From positions 1-64,000 of the forward strand of contig JAYKKR010000047.1 of assembly GCA_036971615.1 (NCBI GenBank): a stretch of 64,000 bases of DNA, given 5' to 3'. Origin of the DNA: Amyloporia xantha (Eukaryota > Basidiomycota > Agaricomycetes > Polyporales > Adustoporiaceae). Position numbers and translations under genes: made by a program. Every line of letters begins with the position of its first letter. Position 1 is the stretch's first letter. The notes beneath the pieces are model-generated. The model was not told where the DNA came from. It saw only the letters and a list, made by a program, of their open reading frames with translations, and ran no database searches. Shown piece by piece: positions 33,031-44,450 of the stretch.

Positions 33031-36000
33031 TTGGACAGCTTGCCCGAATGCTTGGTAAGCCTCGTCGTTGCGACCAGATTTTGCATGGAACATGCCCTTC
33101 AGGGTATAAAATTCAGCCTTCTGTGAATTGGAGACGTATATCAGGTTTGTATTGTTGATCACTTCCAGCCCAGATTGCAAATGCCCCGGTTTTTCATAGT
33201 GACAGCGCGCCTGCTGTCTGAGTTTCAAGAAAGCCTCCGATATCTCGATGTTAGGGAGAGTGTAGATCTTGTTCAATGAAGTGAAGCATGCATCTAGCAG
33301 ATCATGTTTGCGTGCGACGTGAGCGAACTGATTGATGATCCAAGCCGTCTCATGGTACCCACGATACCCAAAGGTAGGAGAGCTAACGCTTGCAGCCCCA
33401 CCAGGCTGGTTAGGACCAGTGATCAGCGGTATATAAGATTTATTGATAGAGTTGAAAACTTTCTGACGCCATGCAACGAAATCACTCCATATGCTGATAT
33501 CGTCACAAACATTCGGCAGACGTTCCCGCGAAGCTTGCAGGTCCATTTTCAGGTCTGAACACTTCTTTTCGGGATTGTGCGTAGTCGTCGTGGTAAGTGG
33601 ACCGAATATTTGAACAGCCTCTTGGGGTTCAACGAATTGTTAGAAATGTTGCAACGATGGTATATGGGCCGTAGAAAGGTTCCGCGGGAGACTGTTCCAT
33701 TTGTATTTGTGCAGGGAGAGCTGCATCGCATCTTCCAAGATCCTCGTGGAATCTGTGTTCTTGTCTAATGCAGCCGGTAGCTTCAACAACGCCATGAACG
33801 CTTCGAAAACTCGACGACGCGGAGTTGCCAAGTCAGGCAGTTTCGTGATCTCGTCTTGCAACTTGTCTATTTCTTGTGCCCAATCCTTGATCCGCCACGC
33901 ACTCTCGAGCACAAGCTCGTGATTACCTTCGGCCATGGCGAAATCATGCAGGGGTTCCTGCTGCTGAAGCTTCTCGGCTGCCAACATCCAGTGATCTTCC
34001 CATAAGCAAAACTCTGCTTTTGAGAAGAGCAGACCGCCCGTCTGCGACTCTGAGCATTGTCATACGTGGTGTACGCTTGCTCCCACCAACCACATTGCTC
34101 GAATGCGATGGCCACGTTTGTCTCCACAAACATAGACCTACGACGCCATAGGCCGTAAAACATGTCGTCTTCGGCCAATTCCGCGTATATTGCCGAAAGT
34201 GAATCTTAAATGGTATCACGGACAACAGCCTCGTCGTCGCGCACCTGGAGCAGTGATGACTCTAAAATCTCGGCTGCCACATGCCAGGCACCAAATGTCT
34301 TCTTGATGTATTTTACAAGATGTGGAGGGAGATTCATTGGTGGCGAACACGCCTGAACGCCGGTCAAAAGAGTCTGGATGACATTTGGTCGCATCTCAGC
34401 TTGTCTGATGTGGTACTCCTTGCGGAGCAACACAATCATGTGATGAGTAACGTCGATATGTTCCCGCCGAGAGAGGCAAGCCCAAGCCGCGGGGAAGGTC
34501 GAGACCCAAGTGTCATGAAGCGCCTGCGGATCGAACATGGAGAGGCGTTGCATGGGCCAAATTAACGTGGAGGCGTGCACTGAATGAAGATTCCAAAGAA
34601 CCTTTGCGATCAGGGAGTATCGCAGAATCCATATCGACTGATCCAAGAAGTAGATGTAACGCCACGAATAGCAAATTATGATCAGACAACGCTTCCCAAC
34701 TTTGTACACCGAAGATGTACGTGAGCCAATTGAAAAGGAAAAGTGAGCGAGGTTTGCTCACATCCATAAGATCGAGGAAACCATCTCGCAGCGCGGGATC
34801 CGCAGCACGACAGCCTAGTAGGAATGGTTGTTCCAATCTCGTGGTCAGCTCCGTCCGGCGTAGAGTGGGGTCTGTGTAGATGTCGTACACAAGTTCCAAG
34901 TATCTGTGGAAGAGAGATTCTGCACGTTTTCCACGCATCTCAAAAGAGACCATCTCCTGCAGTAATGTAGCCTTTTCCTTCATAGTAGGGTACGGATCGC
35001 GCTTGTTCATGGCCCAATCACGGGATATATCGAGCATGTATCGACACAATCCTCCACCTTTTGACTTCTCGACCAAGGCGACCAGAGCACCGAGCGGGAC
35101 CTTCCTCTGCTCACCAAGATAAGCAACGGCAATTTGAGAGATCTCCAGGATGGTGGTGACAAGGAGGACAGTCGCATCGAAACCAGCTGTAGATGGACTG
35201 AATATGATCCTTCGTTAATCGTCCAAGGAGTTTCATCAAATGTATGCTGAAAGGGTCGATGCGTTCCGGTGTGACGTGTACAATTGACTTGAGCATGAAT
35301 AAAGTCCCCCGCAGAATGGTCTAACTACTGTTACGGACTTCATCAGCATTTCGTAGATTCTCGCAGACGGAATTAGGTATGAAAGCGTGAAAATCGGAGA
35401 CTTCGGTCTGTTGGTCCTCATCTTCCTTTGGCAGGGGGAACAGACGGAGCAAGCGATCGAAAACAGGGAGCAGAGCGTGTTGCAGGTTAGTGTCCTCACT
35501 GACCATGCCCTTTCTCACTAGCTTCGTCAGAATCATAGCATTGGAGCCATACCAAGTGTCACTCTTATCGGCAGATATGACTTGCAAGACTTTCACGGCA
35601 CTATACGCTTGGCTTAGAAGAGTGGGGTCGCCCTTTAGTTCGTTCTAAGGATAATTGTTTTAATCCCTTTCAGTTTGTTTCAAACAGTGATGATGCGTAC
35701 CTGTTCAAGCGCACGAGAGAAGTAATGTAATTTGAAGCGCTTCAGCCAGTCGCTCCACCATCAGTCGAAGCAGAGAAAGTGCACGGCCTACTAAATCTTT
35801 GCGCCCTTGAGGGTCCTGCGCCGCGCTCGCGAGACCCACCAAGTAGCGGACCATGCTTTCACGGAAAGGCAGTGGTGTGACCCACTGAGTAGTTGATGAT
35901 GTGCCGGCTGAAGAGATGTGATCTAAAGGACGATCCTCCTGTGACAATGTAGCCGGGTTCTCCCAATCGAAGATCACCTGCAATATCTCAATGGACAGCA

Positions 36001-39000
36001 ATCGCGACTCGCTTGAAGCGGTAGGCATAAGCCCTACTTTAGGGACATATTTCACGATATGCGGTATGAAGAGGGCCCGAACAGGATAGAAAAGCGATGC
36101 CTGACAGACAATCAGCTGACTGATTATGCCTATTTGTTGCCAGCCAGTACCCTCCTCCGCCAAAAGTGGTCGCGTTGTTTTGGCCCATTGCGGGCAGCAA
36201 GCGTCATTAGACTGAGAACGCAACAGCACCAGAGCTATTATATATAACGCTTGGCGGGTCAGAGTCTCTCCTTCTGCGTGCGGAGGCTTCTGAAGGCCCC
36301 AAGGAATGGAATGATATTGGAGCCAGATGAGGAGGCATGTAAGCATATTGCGACGGAAGATGAGATCATTGCTGAAGGCGACATGCCGATACAAAATTTG
36401 CGATACGTGGACGAAATCCATTGGCAGATCGCGTAAAAAATGACAACCAGGTCAAATAGTAGGTCAATTCGCGGTGTCTGCTGCAAGACCTTAATGAAGA
36501 TATCAACGAACAAAGTGTACCTCTGGGTGATATCTCCAAGGGTAACGCTAGACTGTTCCAAGGATGAGGGCTCAACTCTCCAAAGAGCGAGCATTGCTTC
36601 CATCACGCGCGGATTTCCGTTCAACCAGTCAGGGATAAGGTCGGCGAGGTCAGAGCATAACAACAGGGCCGGAGGTATAAGACTAGGGTCTCGGCCTTCA
36701 AAGCAAGTTACGAGGGTCGATGTTCGAGAAACAAATTCGCGCAATAGATTAGGTGCCAGCTGCGACTGCAGAATACTTGTCAAAGTGCGAACATGCCTGG
36801 GGAAGTGGAGATACCGCATCAAGAAATCCACCGCCTCAACAGGGTACCGGTTCAAGTGCTTTGCGAGAGGTTCGGAAAATGGACTTTGACCCGAGAAATG
36901 CATCTGCGCTTCTGTCTGGACAATAGCATTGACGAGGTTTTCCAAAAATATGTTGGCAGCAGAAGGAAAGAAATGGAAGATATTAGCCAATCGAACGAGT
37001 TTTGTGATGGCTCCATTCTCTGACAAGGGCAGTCGGCATGACGCTTGAAGCATCTGAGGATCAGCGATGACGTGGAAATGATCGAGTTTATGTCCGATTT
37101 CGACCTTGAAATAGTTCGTTAGGAGTTCCAATAGCCTAGCCAGACCTTCCAAGCCTGGGATGGAGAGCCGTTTGGGATCTGCTAGGTTCATCAAGATAGG
37201 GTGAAGGCCGGTCTGCAAAAGCTCCTTCGGCAGCCGACTTTGGTGGGTAAGGACCATACGAAGGCCTTCGTGGGCGACCTCCTTCACTTCTGGAATTGGA
37301 GCATAGAGCGACTTGCAATAGACACCTGTGACTCTGATGCCAAGGAAATTAGCTAAGATAATATCAGTATATCATCTTATACTTACTTCTGGCGCGTTTG
37401 AGGTTGCTTTGAGAAGAAGTCAGTCACGGGCATAGATACTGTCAACAGCTTGATGCATGCGACGCGGAGATTAATAACCTCGAGACTAGATTGACGAGGA
37501 TTGGTACGCGTTACCAGAGCCATGTCATCTGCATCAGCAAGGGCGAGGGTTTCGTGGAGCAGTCGCAGCAATCCCTCATTGTGCTCCGGAAGAGGTGGGT
37601 CGAGACTGATACAAAACCGAGGAGCCTGGATCATTCCTATTTGAATGAAGAGTGGAAGAGCCCTCAGCGGTTTCGTGTATAGACCTGTCAGCATTCAATC
37701 TCGACGTGGCATCAAGGGTTCCACCGGAGTCTTGCCGGTAAGCCCTGCTAGCAACTCGATGCATTTTTGAGCAGACTTCCGCACAATTGCGCTGGAGCTT
37801 GCCAGCTGCGTAAACAAGATGCCACTGAGGTGGATGAATTTGTTCCGCCGAGATGGCGTTTCATCTTCTAGTGAGCGTAGATCCGAATTTCCTACTCGCA
37901 CAATACGGGTTAAGACGTCGGTCACATCATCGACATCTCGAGGCAGGTCGTAGGGCACGTCCTTGAGGACGATCAACATCGTCCTCACGAGATCGATCTC
38001 ACGATCGTTCACCCACTTGACTTCGAGACCGGGAATTTGGGCCATCATGCCAACACCGCTGCAACCCGCACTTTGACATATCCAGGCATCATCAAGGCAA
38101 AGCGAAGTAAATCGGCCTGCAATTTAGTTGAGAGTGGGGATGACATCTTGAGAAGTGACTTCGGATGTGTTCGCCATGTCGACTAACTCATTGATGAGAG
38201 CGAAAACAATTTCCTGGATCTTCTTGGCTTCCGCCGCATTGTCACGGGCCAGTCCCCGGGGCAAAGCATCCAGGTAACAAATCAGGAGCTGACTTGGAAA
38301 CCTGCGAGCGACTGTGTCTTCCGAGATAGTCCTGCGAATCTCGGAGGAGAAGACAAAACGAGTGATATCTCGAACGCTCTTCTCTGCCCTATCTTGTACT
38401 TCCGGAACGTGGACGGCATCGAAGAGCCATTCCATACAACGCGCGAAGACATCTTCACGATCACGACCTCTGATACCCTACGGATGAATGGATCTATCAG
38501 TTAGATGTCGCCTCATTTGTTAGAGAGCCCGCACCTCGTGCAAAAGGAGTGTCTACCAAGTCTCCATATAATCATACACGTACACACGATAGGGGCCACC
38601 TTTGGCCAATACCAAGGCGTTCGACGCCAGGACAGAGACTGGACCAAGCTCAATTGTCTGAATCACGCCTCCGAAGGAGAAACACGACTTCGTGAGTTCA
38701 GAATAATGGTGGTATTTGAGGGCTGGCTCCTTGTCTAAGAGTCGTCGATTTCCGCCTTCCAACTTGCCCAAGATCCTGATTGTCGTATGCGCGTGATGAT
38801 GATTGGCGGGAAGGGGCTTCAGATGGCTATGCAATGCATCCATCAACTCCCTGAGTACAGTGTTGAGCGTAGGGTCCAAGAAATCCGGAGTGAGGTAATC
38901 GATACACAGCTCAAGCGTGCGAAGACCTTGGGAGACCAATTCAGGATTTCCCCTCAATGCGAACACCAGCGGCTGCATCAGATATGAAAGGTGCGGAAGG

Positions 39001-39235
39001 AGTTGTGTCAATCGAAGAGGGACGGTGAGGCACAGCTCGACGATCATGTCGCGACTTGGGCCGTCGGATGCAAGAAGTTGGCGGCTGAGGCAGTCAAGCA
39101 TCTCAGGTAAGAGAGGTAAAACTTCCTTGTAAAGCAATTCGAATCTTCCTCCGCCGCCGCCAATTGCACGGAAGAGCAGCTTTAGTAGATAAAAGGAATT
39201 GATGGGCTTCGTCGCTTTCGCCGCTGATAGGCGCC
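33030..39235 (-). pseudogene. Tra1/TRRAP, middle and FAT part, kinase domain lost
   Basis: This is the larger part of Tra1, the very large PI3K-like scaffold that recruits the SAGA and NuA4 acetyltransferase complexes to activators. From 39.2 kb down: FRAIGGGGGRFELLYKEVLP, NPELVSQGLRTLELCIDYLT, HLKPLPANHHHAHTTIRILG, KFIHLSGILFTQLA, EGLRMVLTHQSRLPKELLQ, EAQMHFSGQSPFSEPLAKHL, and the FAT region (LQDEITKLPDLATPRRRVFE; FAHVARKHDLLDAC; LKLRQQARCHYEKPGHLQSG; KGMFHAKSGRNDEAYQAFGQ). Short introns fit throughout. There is one in-frame stop TGA at 37695-37697 (between PRRD and MLTGLYTKPLRALPL), where the family has a basic residue. Homology ends at 33.03 kb, before the FRB and pseudokinase-like domain. 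Continuity with the piece at 40.3-42.5 kb is broken by an insert. Confidence 0.9.
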
Positions 39236-40294
39236 AAGCCCCTCTGGGCCCCGATACAGCTCTTTTCGGCATTCGCATCCCGCCCGGCACTTCGGCTCAG
39301 TTACCCAAGTCTTCGATTTCGCCTTCGACGTCCTTCGATGCTACGCACGTTACCCCCGACGCTCAGTATCCTTCGACGCTCTTCGATGTCTTCGACCGTT
39401 CTCTACGCTTGCTCGAAGCTCGGCGCGGTCGTTCCGATGCCGCGTCCTTAGATCCAGGACCATCTTCCGCATTCGGCGAACAATAGAGCCCCTCGACGCC
39501 GCTCGTCCAACGCGTGCATCGCTTCGTGCCACACCGACGCGTCCGGTCTTTCCCGATTAGGTATCGAACCTCGCGGCGTGCCTTCGACGACGGATACCGG
39601 TCCGAAGTGTCTCGTATGTTTCTCTTCATCTCCGCGTTCGGCATGACGTCACTCTACCGATGGCCTCGATAAGTGCCACTCGGTGAGGCGGACTCGTGTA
39701 GGACAATGCAAAGCCACTGGTACTAGTGTGCCACTCTCGATAGTCGTAGCGTTCTCCTTCGTAGTATAAAACATGTCGTATTTCTCTCTCAATTACAAGT
39801 TCCTTTTCCCCCTCGAGTTCAGAGCTCATAAGTCGAGTTCGCCCTGCGTCTAAAGTCTTCTACTGCGTTCACCGCGTTACTTCGTCTGCGCTGCGTTTAC
39901 TTTGAAACCTCGTCTACTGCGTCTACTCGTCGAAACCGTCTCGACGAACCTTTGATCCTACGATCGCCTTCGATTACCATCGAAGAACTGCGTTGCGCCT
40001 CGAACCACGTTCTAGCTAAGTCCTCCCTCTCGAAGCATTTCTATTCCTTCTACGATACATCGAAGAGCTCTATCGAGCTTCGATTGTCTCTACCGATCCC
40101 CGCTAACTACTCCGAGTAGCTTCGACGACGTGTCGAGCTACGTCGTAAGTTCCTCTAGCGCTCGTAGCCTCTTCGAAGGCGTTTCTCGTGTTCCCTCGAA
40201 CCGCGGGACACCTTGCTGCTAACTCCCCTCTCACTAAGACTATAATCCGTCTCTCTAGTCCCTTTAGGTCGCACCCAGGTTAGGGGTTAGGGTT
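39236..40294. mobile_element. TCGA-rich insert that splits Tra1
   Basis: About 1.06 kb lies between MDCSPLA (40.30 kb) and KATKPINSFY (39.23 kb), codons that are nearly adjacent in Tra1 relatives. The insert holds roughly 27 TCGA tetramers, many as CTTCGA, about seven times the chance number, and no supported ORF. At its right end it carries GGTTAGGGGTTAGGGTTT (about 40279-40295). Both joints show similar sequence (GGGCTTCGTCGCTTTCGCCG on the left, GGGTTTCGTAGGTCGTATCA on the right), which could be an old target duplication of about 25 bp. There is no terminal inverted repeat and no LTR. It may be a non-autonomous retroelement or transferred subtelomeric sequence. Confidence 0.6.
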
Positions 40295-40295
40295 T
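40279..40295. repeat. Interstitial telomere-like GGTTAGGGGTTAGGGTT
   Basis: Two and a half TTAGGG(G) units at the right joint of the Tra1 insert. They are of the TTAGGG/TTAGGGG type, not the TTAGG found at the chromosome end. They could be a scar of telomerase-assisted break repair or a terminal motif of the inserted element. Confidence 0.6.
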
Positions 40296-42540
40296 CGTAG
40301 GTCGTATCACCGCTAGGGGGGAACAGTCCATGATGAGCTTTCCGAGGTGCGAAGCAAGAATTGGCTCGTTTGTCTGCGGATGTTGTGCTACTGCGCTGAA
40401 TGCCATCTTGAACATCCAGATGGCGACAGCAGCCGTTTGATCATCAAACTCGCTCAGCTGCGGGAAGTGGCTAACCAAGTAACGGAGGACAATGGCCATG
40501 ACTTCTCGAAGGAAGAGAAAATGAGCAAGATTCATTAGACCAGGTCGTTTCTCCGCGCATTCGAAGAAAAGGTCAATTTTCTGGGTCCACACCTCTTGGA
40601 AGACATGGAGATGCAATTCGAGAAGAACGTTCCCAAAATGCTCAATCGCTTCAGCAGCATCACGTTGTTCCCCGTCGAACAGCGCAACACAACGCACAGT
40701 GCTCTGGAAGAAGCGAGCGATGACAGTACCATCGGGCACCTGAGCGTCGCACTTCTTTAACCCACTGAGATGGCCCGAATTCCTTGCAAGAGGGTGCGAA
40801 CCAGTTCACGATAACCTGAAATTATCCGAAATCAACATTGCGTTGATACACGACCGTGCAAGAAGAACGTACCGCTGAGAACATCCTCTGGTTTGTCGAT
40901 CGCGAATGTAGCTCCGCCGATCGGTCTCGACCGTTCAATAATGGCAATTTCGATCGTCTCTTGCTCGCCCATCTTGGCCTTTTCTATATTACTGGACAGC
41001 TCCGTATGTATGTTGGCCAGAGATTCGGCTTTATCAAGCATCCAAATGAGTTCTGAGAGTCCGGGCAGCATTTTGATGAGAATCCTTTGCGATCAAGCTT
41101 TCCACGAGGTTGAAGATCGTCTTGGCGGATAGAATATGCATCTGGGTGTGCAGACGCGGGTGGTGGAGATCCCGAAGATAGACATGGCAGATGTGGGTGA
41201 GCTGCGCAGACGACATTTCGCTTCGCAGACGATGAAGGAGCTCAAGAAAACAAGGGAATGCTACTTGTCTGAGTGACAAAGGGTTCTAGTGTTAGCAAGA
41301 GCCCTCAATCGGTAAAGAGCGTGAACTGACAGTATACCTTCTCTGCCACCCAACCCCGTTCCAAGAAGTACTCGCCCATCAGTGAGTTTGTCTATATAGC
41401 GTAACAATGCCCGCCTCATGGGTGTGTCCAAAAGGTGCCTGAATACGACAATGAGGTCTTACGCAGTCTACACGGGAGCAAACGGATTGCCATCAAAAGC
41501 ATTGACCATACCCGTCTCGCACTGACAGGCGTGCCTGGGCAGTCCTGCGGGAGTCTCACGACAGTGAGTATAAGAGTTTCACTATCCGACTCAAACTGCT
41601 CTCCGACGCCTCGAAGAAGAAGCGCCAGGCAGGAGACTAATTTGATCTGAGCGGTAATGAAATCCGCGTGAGCCGTAGGGTTTTTGATACTGGGTGCCAT
41701 CCCGCTCCACACACCACCCATGGTCTCGAAATTGTCCTTGGCATTCTTCTGAGCGGGGGCCTCCATTGTAACAGCACCGAGATTCAGCGGCAATACAGGT
41801 CCCATCTCCGCTGTGGAACGAAGAACGATTTATCTGTATGAGCGAACCAACAACCAGAGCAACTTCCGCTAGAATATTGAAGCTACGGCGTGCAGGAAGC
41901 ACAATGTTTGGATCCACAGGAGCGGATTCTTCGGCAAGAGTTTCGTCCACCAGACCCTTCATATTTTGCAATAATTCTGTCAATATACTCATGAACTCGC
42001 TCAGTAGCTCATCATTCAACGACTTGTATGTGCGCGATAGATCAACAATACTCTTGCAGCATGTTATGCCATTCTCCTCGTTGTCGTGGCGTAAGAGATA
42101 TAGCATGCCGTGCATGAGCGTGAGCACCTGAGGGCGAACACTCTCATTGGAAGGGATTCGATGAAGAATGTTAAGGAGGCAGCGGCGGAATTGGTACTCG
42201 ATGCTGTCTCTTTGAAAGGCAGCATCGCCCGACTTCAGGATTTCCAGCAAGACCGGGACCATATGTGGGATGACACGAGCTGATTCAGCCTCCCTGACAA
42301 TGTCTATCATCTCTCGCAATTCGCATGCAACATTGTATTTCGTCTTCAAATCTATTAGAACAAACTGTAAGGCGAAAGGAATGATCATACGGAACTTGCA
42401 CTGACCTATACCGGGATCCGCCACCCGTGCAGCACGTTTCTCCAGGTCTTCGGCTGTGGTAAGAGCGGCAATAACGACAACATATCTAACTAGGTTCTCC
42501 CCGTCGGCGCTGAGTCTGCGTTCGACAGCGTCTTTGCTCA
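40290..42540 (-). pseudogene. Tra1/TRRAP, N-terminal part
   Basis: The first part of Tra1 reads from about 42.5 kb: DLEKRAARVADP, LKTKYNVACELREMIDIVRE, HMVPVLLEILKSGDAAFQRD, LRHDNEENGITCCKSIVDLS, VDPNIVLPARRSF, then TMGGVWSGMAPSIKNPTAH, ADFITAQIKLVSCLALLLRG, FRHLLDTPMRRALLRYIDKL, LHLHVFQEVWTQKIDLFFEC and NEPILASHLGKLIMDCSPLA at 40.31 kb. Exons join with 45-60 bp introns. No frame damage was noticed in this part. It connects to 39.2 kb once the TCGA-rich insert is removed. A start codon in family context was not located; upstream is a PIN-domain fragment and Gln-rich text of other origin. Together with the lower part, about the first four fifths of Tra1 are present. Confidence 0.88.
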
Positions 42541-43056
42541 ACAGTTGAGAAGTAGCTTCAAAGTGAAGACCACGGAAAGCACAATTTGAATGGTGGAATC
42601 CACTTCGTACACAGGCCCAATTCGTCGAAGCGAACTGATGTTTCTTTACAATATCTGAAGGACAGGATCGACCAGAGTCGAAGTCAACGTGAACACCTCC
42701 AGTGTAATGCCATACCGCCTTGAGCGGCATATCTCGATACTGGACGCAGCCACAGATGAAAGTGGCAGCGTCGGTGTAGTGTGGAAGGCGCAGCAATCAG
42801 GGGAATAGCTGACAAGGCAGTCAATGTCGCGTCGACAGTGTGGGCGTCGGCCCCGGGTACTTCAGGCTCACCTTCACATTGGTAACACACCTCCTTCGTG
42901 TTCCGTGCATGACCACAGCCGACTGAATCGTTCCTGGGGTTCGTATTTTGCCTTTGAAGTCCGTCTATCTCTCTTAATGCTCGGAATCGCAGCGAGTGAA
43001 GAGAATATCCTGGGTATCGACCCAGCGTACGGTTGGTGCAGATCGATAGGCAAGTT

Positions 43057-43230
43057 TCACGAAAATGACATATGCCGACTTCTGCCTTTGCCCGGTAGTG
43101 CCTCCTGATTCCACTTGGGAAGGACCGGCATCGATTGCTGCTGCTGAGGTTCGGGCTGACCAGTCGGCTGCAGCAGCGCAAGTAGGTTTGGCGGAGGGCT
43201 CGCTAAAGCAGCCGCTGGAGGTTGGGCTTG
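43057..43230 (-). other. Gln/Pro-rich in-frame tail of unknown origin
   Basis: The open frame passes from the PIN-domain piece (ending near WTAVVPL) into PPAAALASPPPNLLALLQ, QPEPQQQQ and PVLPKWNQEALPGKG, then a stop. The abrupt change of character points to a joint between two sources near 43.23 kb. Confidence 0.4.
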
Positions 43231-44030
43231 TCGTTGAAGGGGTACGACGGCCGTCCATTGGAAAGATTCAACCAGAGATGCAAACATGGGCAATGACGAG
43301 AGTAAAATATTCGTGTCAATGACAAGGACCGTGGACCCCGGAACGAACCGCAATGACGTTCGAGGTTTAGTTGGTTTCTTGCGCGGTGATTCACGTGGAC
43401 GTCGCCGAGGAACTGATGATGAGGGTGCGCCCCGAGAAGATGGTTGAGGCAAGCTTTGCAAATATCTGCGTCGAGCCTTGAGCGCCCTGATCTCGGCCGA
43501 GTCGTCTTCATCGTCTTTGCTGTCATCCGAAGACGCCTCGGCAGCCAGGATCTCGTCCTCGTCGACGTCCATCGAGTCATCATCCCAACGGCGTCCGCGT
43601 AACCGGCGCTCTTCCTCTTCACGTTCGCGCCTGTCCTCTTCCTGCCATCTCGAGACTTTCTCCGCCAGGATGCCGTCGACCTTCCACTGCCCTCGGCGAT
43701 CCTCACTTGGAGGCGGGACGTAGTGGAAACCATTGACGTACTTCGCGATTTTAAGTCCGGAACGGGCGACGCGCACCCTCCGCTTGCAAAGCTCGCCGCG
43801 CATCGGGTCCCCTTTCGACTCGTCATCGTCACCATCCTCGATGATCCCATCCGTCACTCGACCTTGTCGAGAACCTCCACTTCGATGTTGTGCTCTTCGG
43901 ATGCAGCCTCCTGTGACCAGAAGCGTTGAAAGGTCGAGGGTGGAGGTGACATTTAGGAATAGGGAGTTGATGTCCAGCCCAGCGGAGAGCGTGCGATCGC
44001 AGTTTAGCCACACGTAGTCCTTTGAATCCT
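43230..44030 (-). pseudogene. PIN-domain (Swt1-like) fragment with acidic linker
   Basis: Read downwards from 44.03 kb: NSLFLNVTSTLDLSTLL (unrecognised; near 43.93 kb the better reading changes frame), ARSGLKIAKYVNGFHYVPPP, a long charged stretch (EEDRREREEEERRLRGRRW; MDVDEDE), a basic linker (RRRPRESPRKKPTKPRTSL) and then VLVIDTNILLSSL with MFASLVES at 43.3 kb. The last is the start of a PIN nuclease domain, with the first catalytic Asp in VIDTN, as in Swt1, a nuclear mRNA-surveillance endonuclease. It ends after about 30 residues, well before the remaining acidic residues. Its upstream end is fused in frame to the FAS beta piece. A normal protein is not possible. Confidence 0.55.
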
Positions 44031-44034
44031 CAGA

Positions 44035-44385
44035 CCGCTCCGCAATGACGTTCGGTACGTATTTCCCGACTAGAATGTCAGGATTGAGATGTGCAGCATT
44101 GATCTTCTTGGACGATTCTGAATAACACGTGTCAGTCGCAAATTGACCTCCAATAGTCCAGCTCACTTACACGCTCGAAAGATTATTCAAAGATGACGGC
44201 AGTGCAATGAGACATCAATCCTAGGCAGATAGATTATAGCAAATCCGTGTTTCATCTCGATGTAACCCTCGCAATGTTGCTGCTCCTTTACACTGGTGAA
44301 GCAAGTGTCTATTATCACACCCAAATCCTCCTTGATTGACTTGGTCAATGGTGGGTTTCTCAATCGAATAGGAGGTGACAACGCG
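44035..44385 (-). pseudogene. Fatty acid synthase beta, piece 3 (end of MPT domain)
   Basis: The minus strand reads SIKEDLGVIIDTCFTSVKEQ, GYIEMKHGFAIIYLPRIDVS, LHCRHL and, after a gap of about 50 bases with a frame change, SSKKINAAHLNPDILVGKYV and PNVIAE. This is the end of the malonyl/palmitoyl transferase domain of the fungal type I FAS beta subunit; relatives have RGFATIPLPGIDVPFHSRYL and then SKKIN. It continues the piece ending at 46.70 kb once the DUF2433 gene is removed, although about 40 residues between them are missing. After IAE the frame runs into unrelated text. Confidence 0.75.
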
Positions 44386-44450
44386 GGAACTCCGCTTACC
44401 TTCCGGAAACCTTCTGGTCATCGATCTTCTCCACCTTTAGATGGTCTAGC

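Noticed and set aside
39561..39571. GGTATCGAACC as a tRNA-type B box (SINE) in the TCGA-rich insert
   Set aside because: The complement GGTTCGATACC differs from the B-box consensus, GGTTCGA occurs by chance often in TCGA-rich sequence, and no A box fits.
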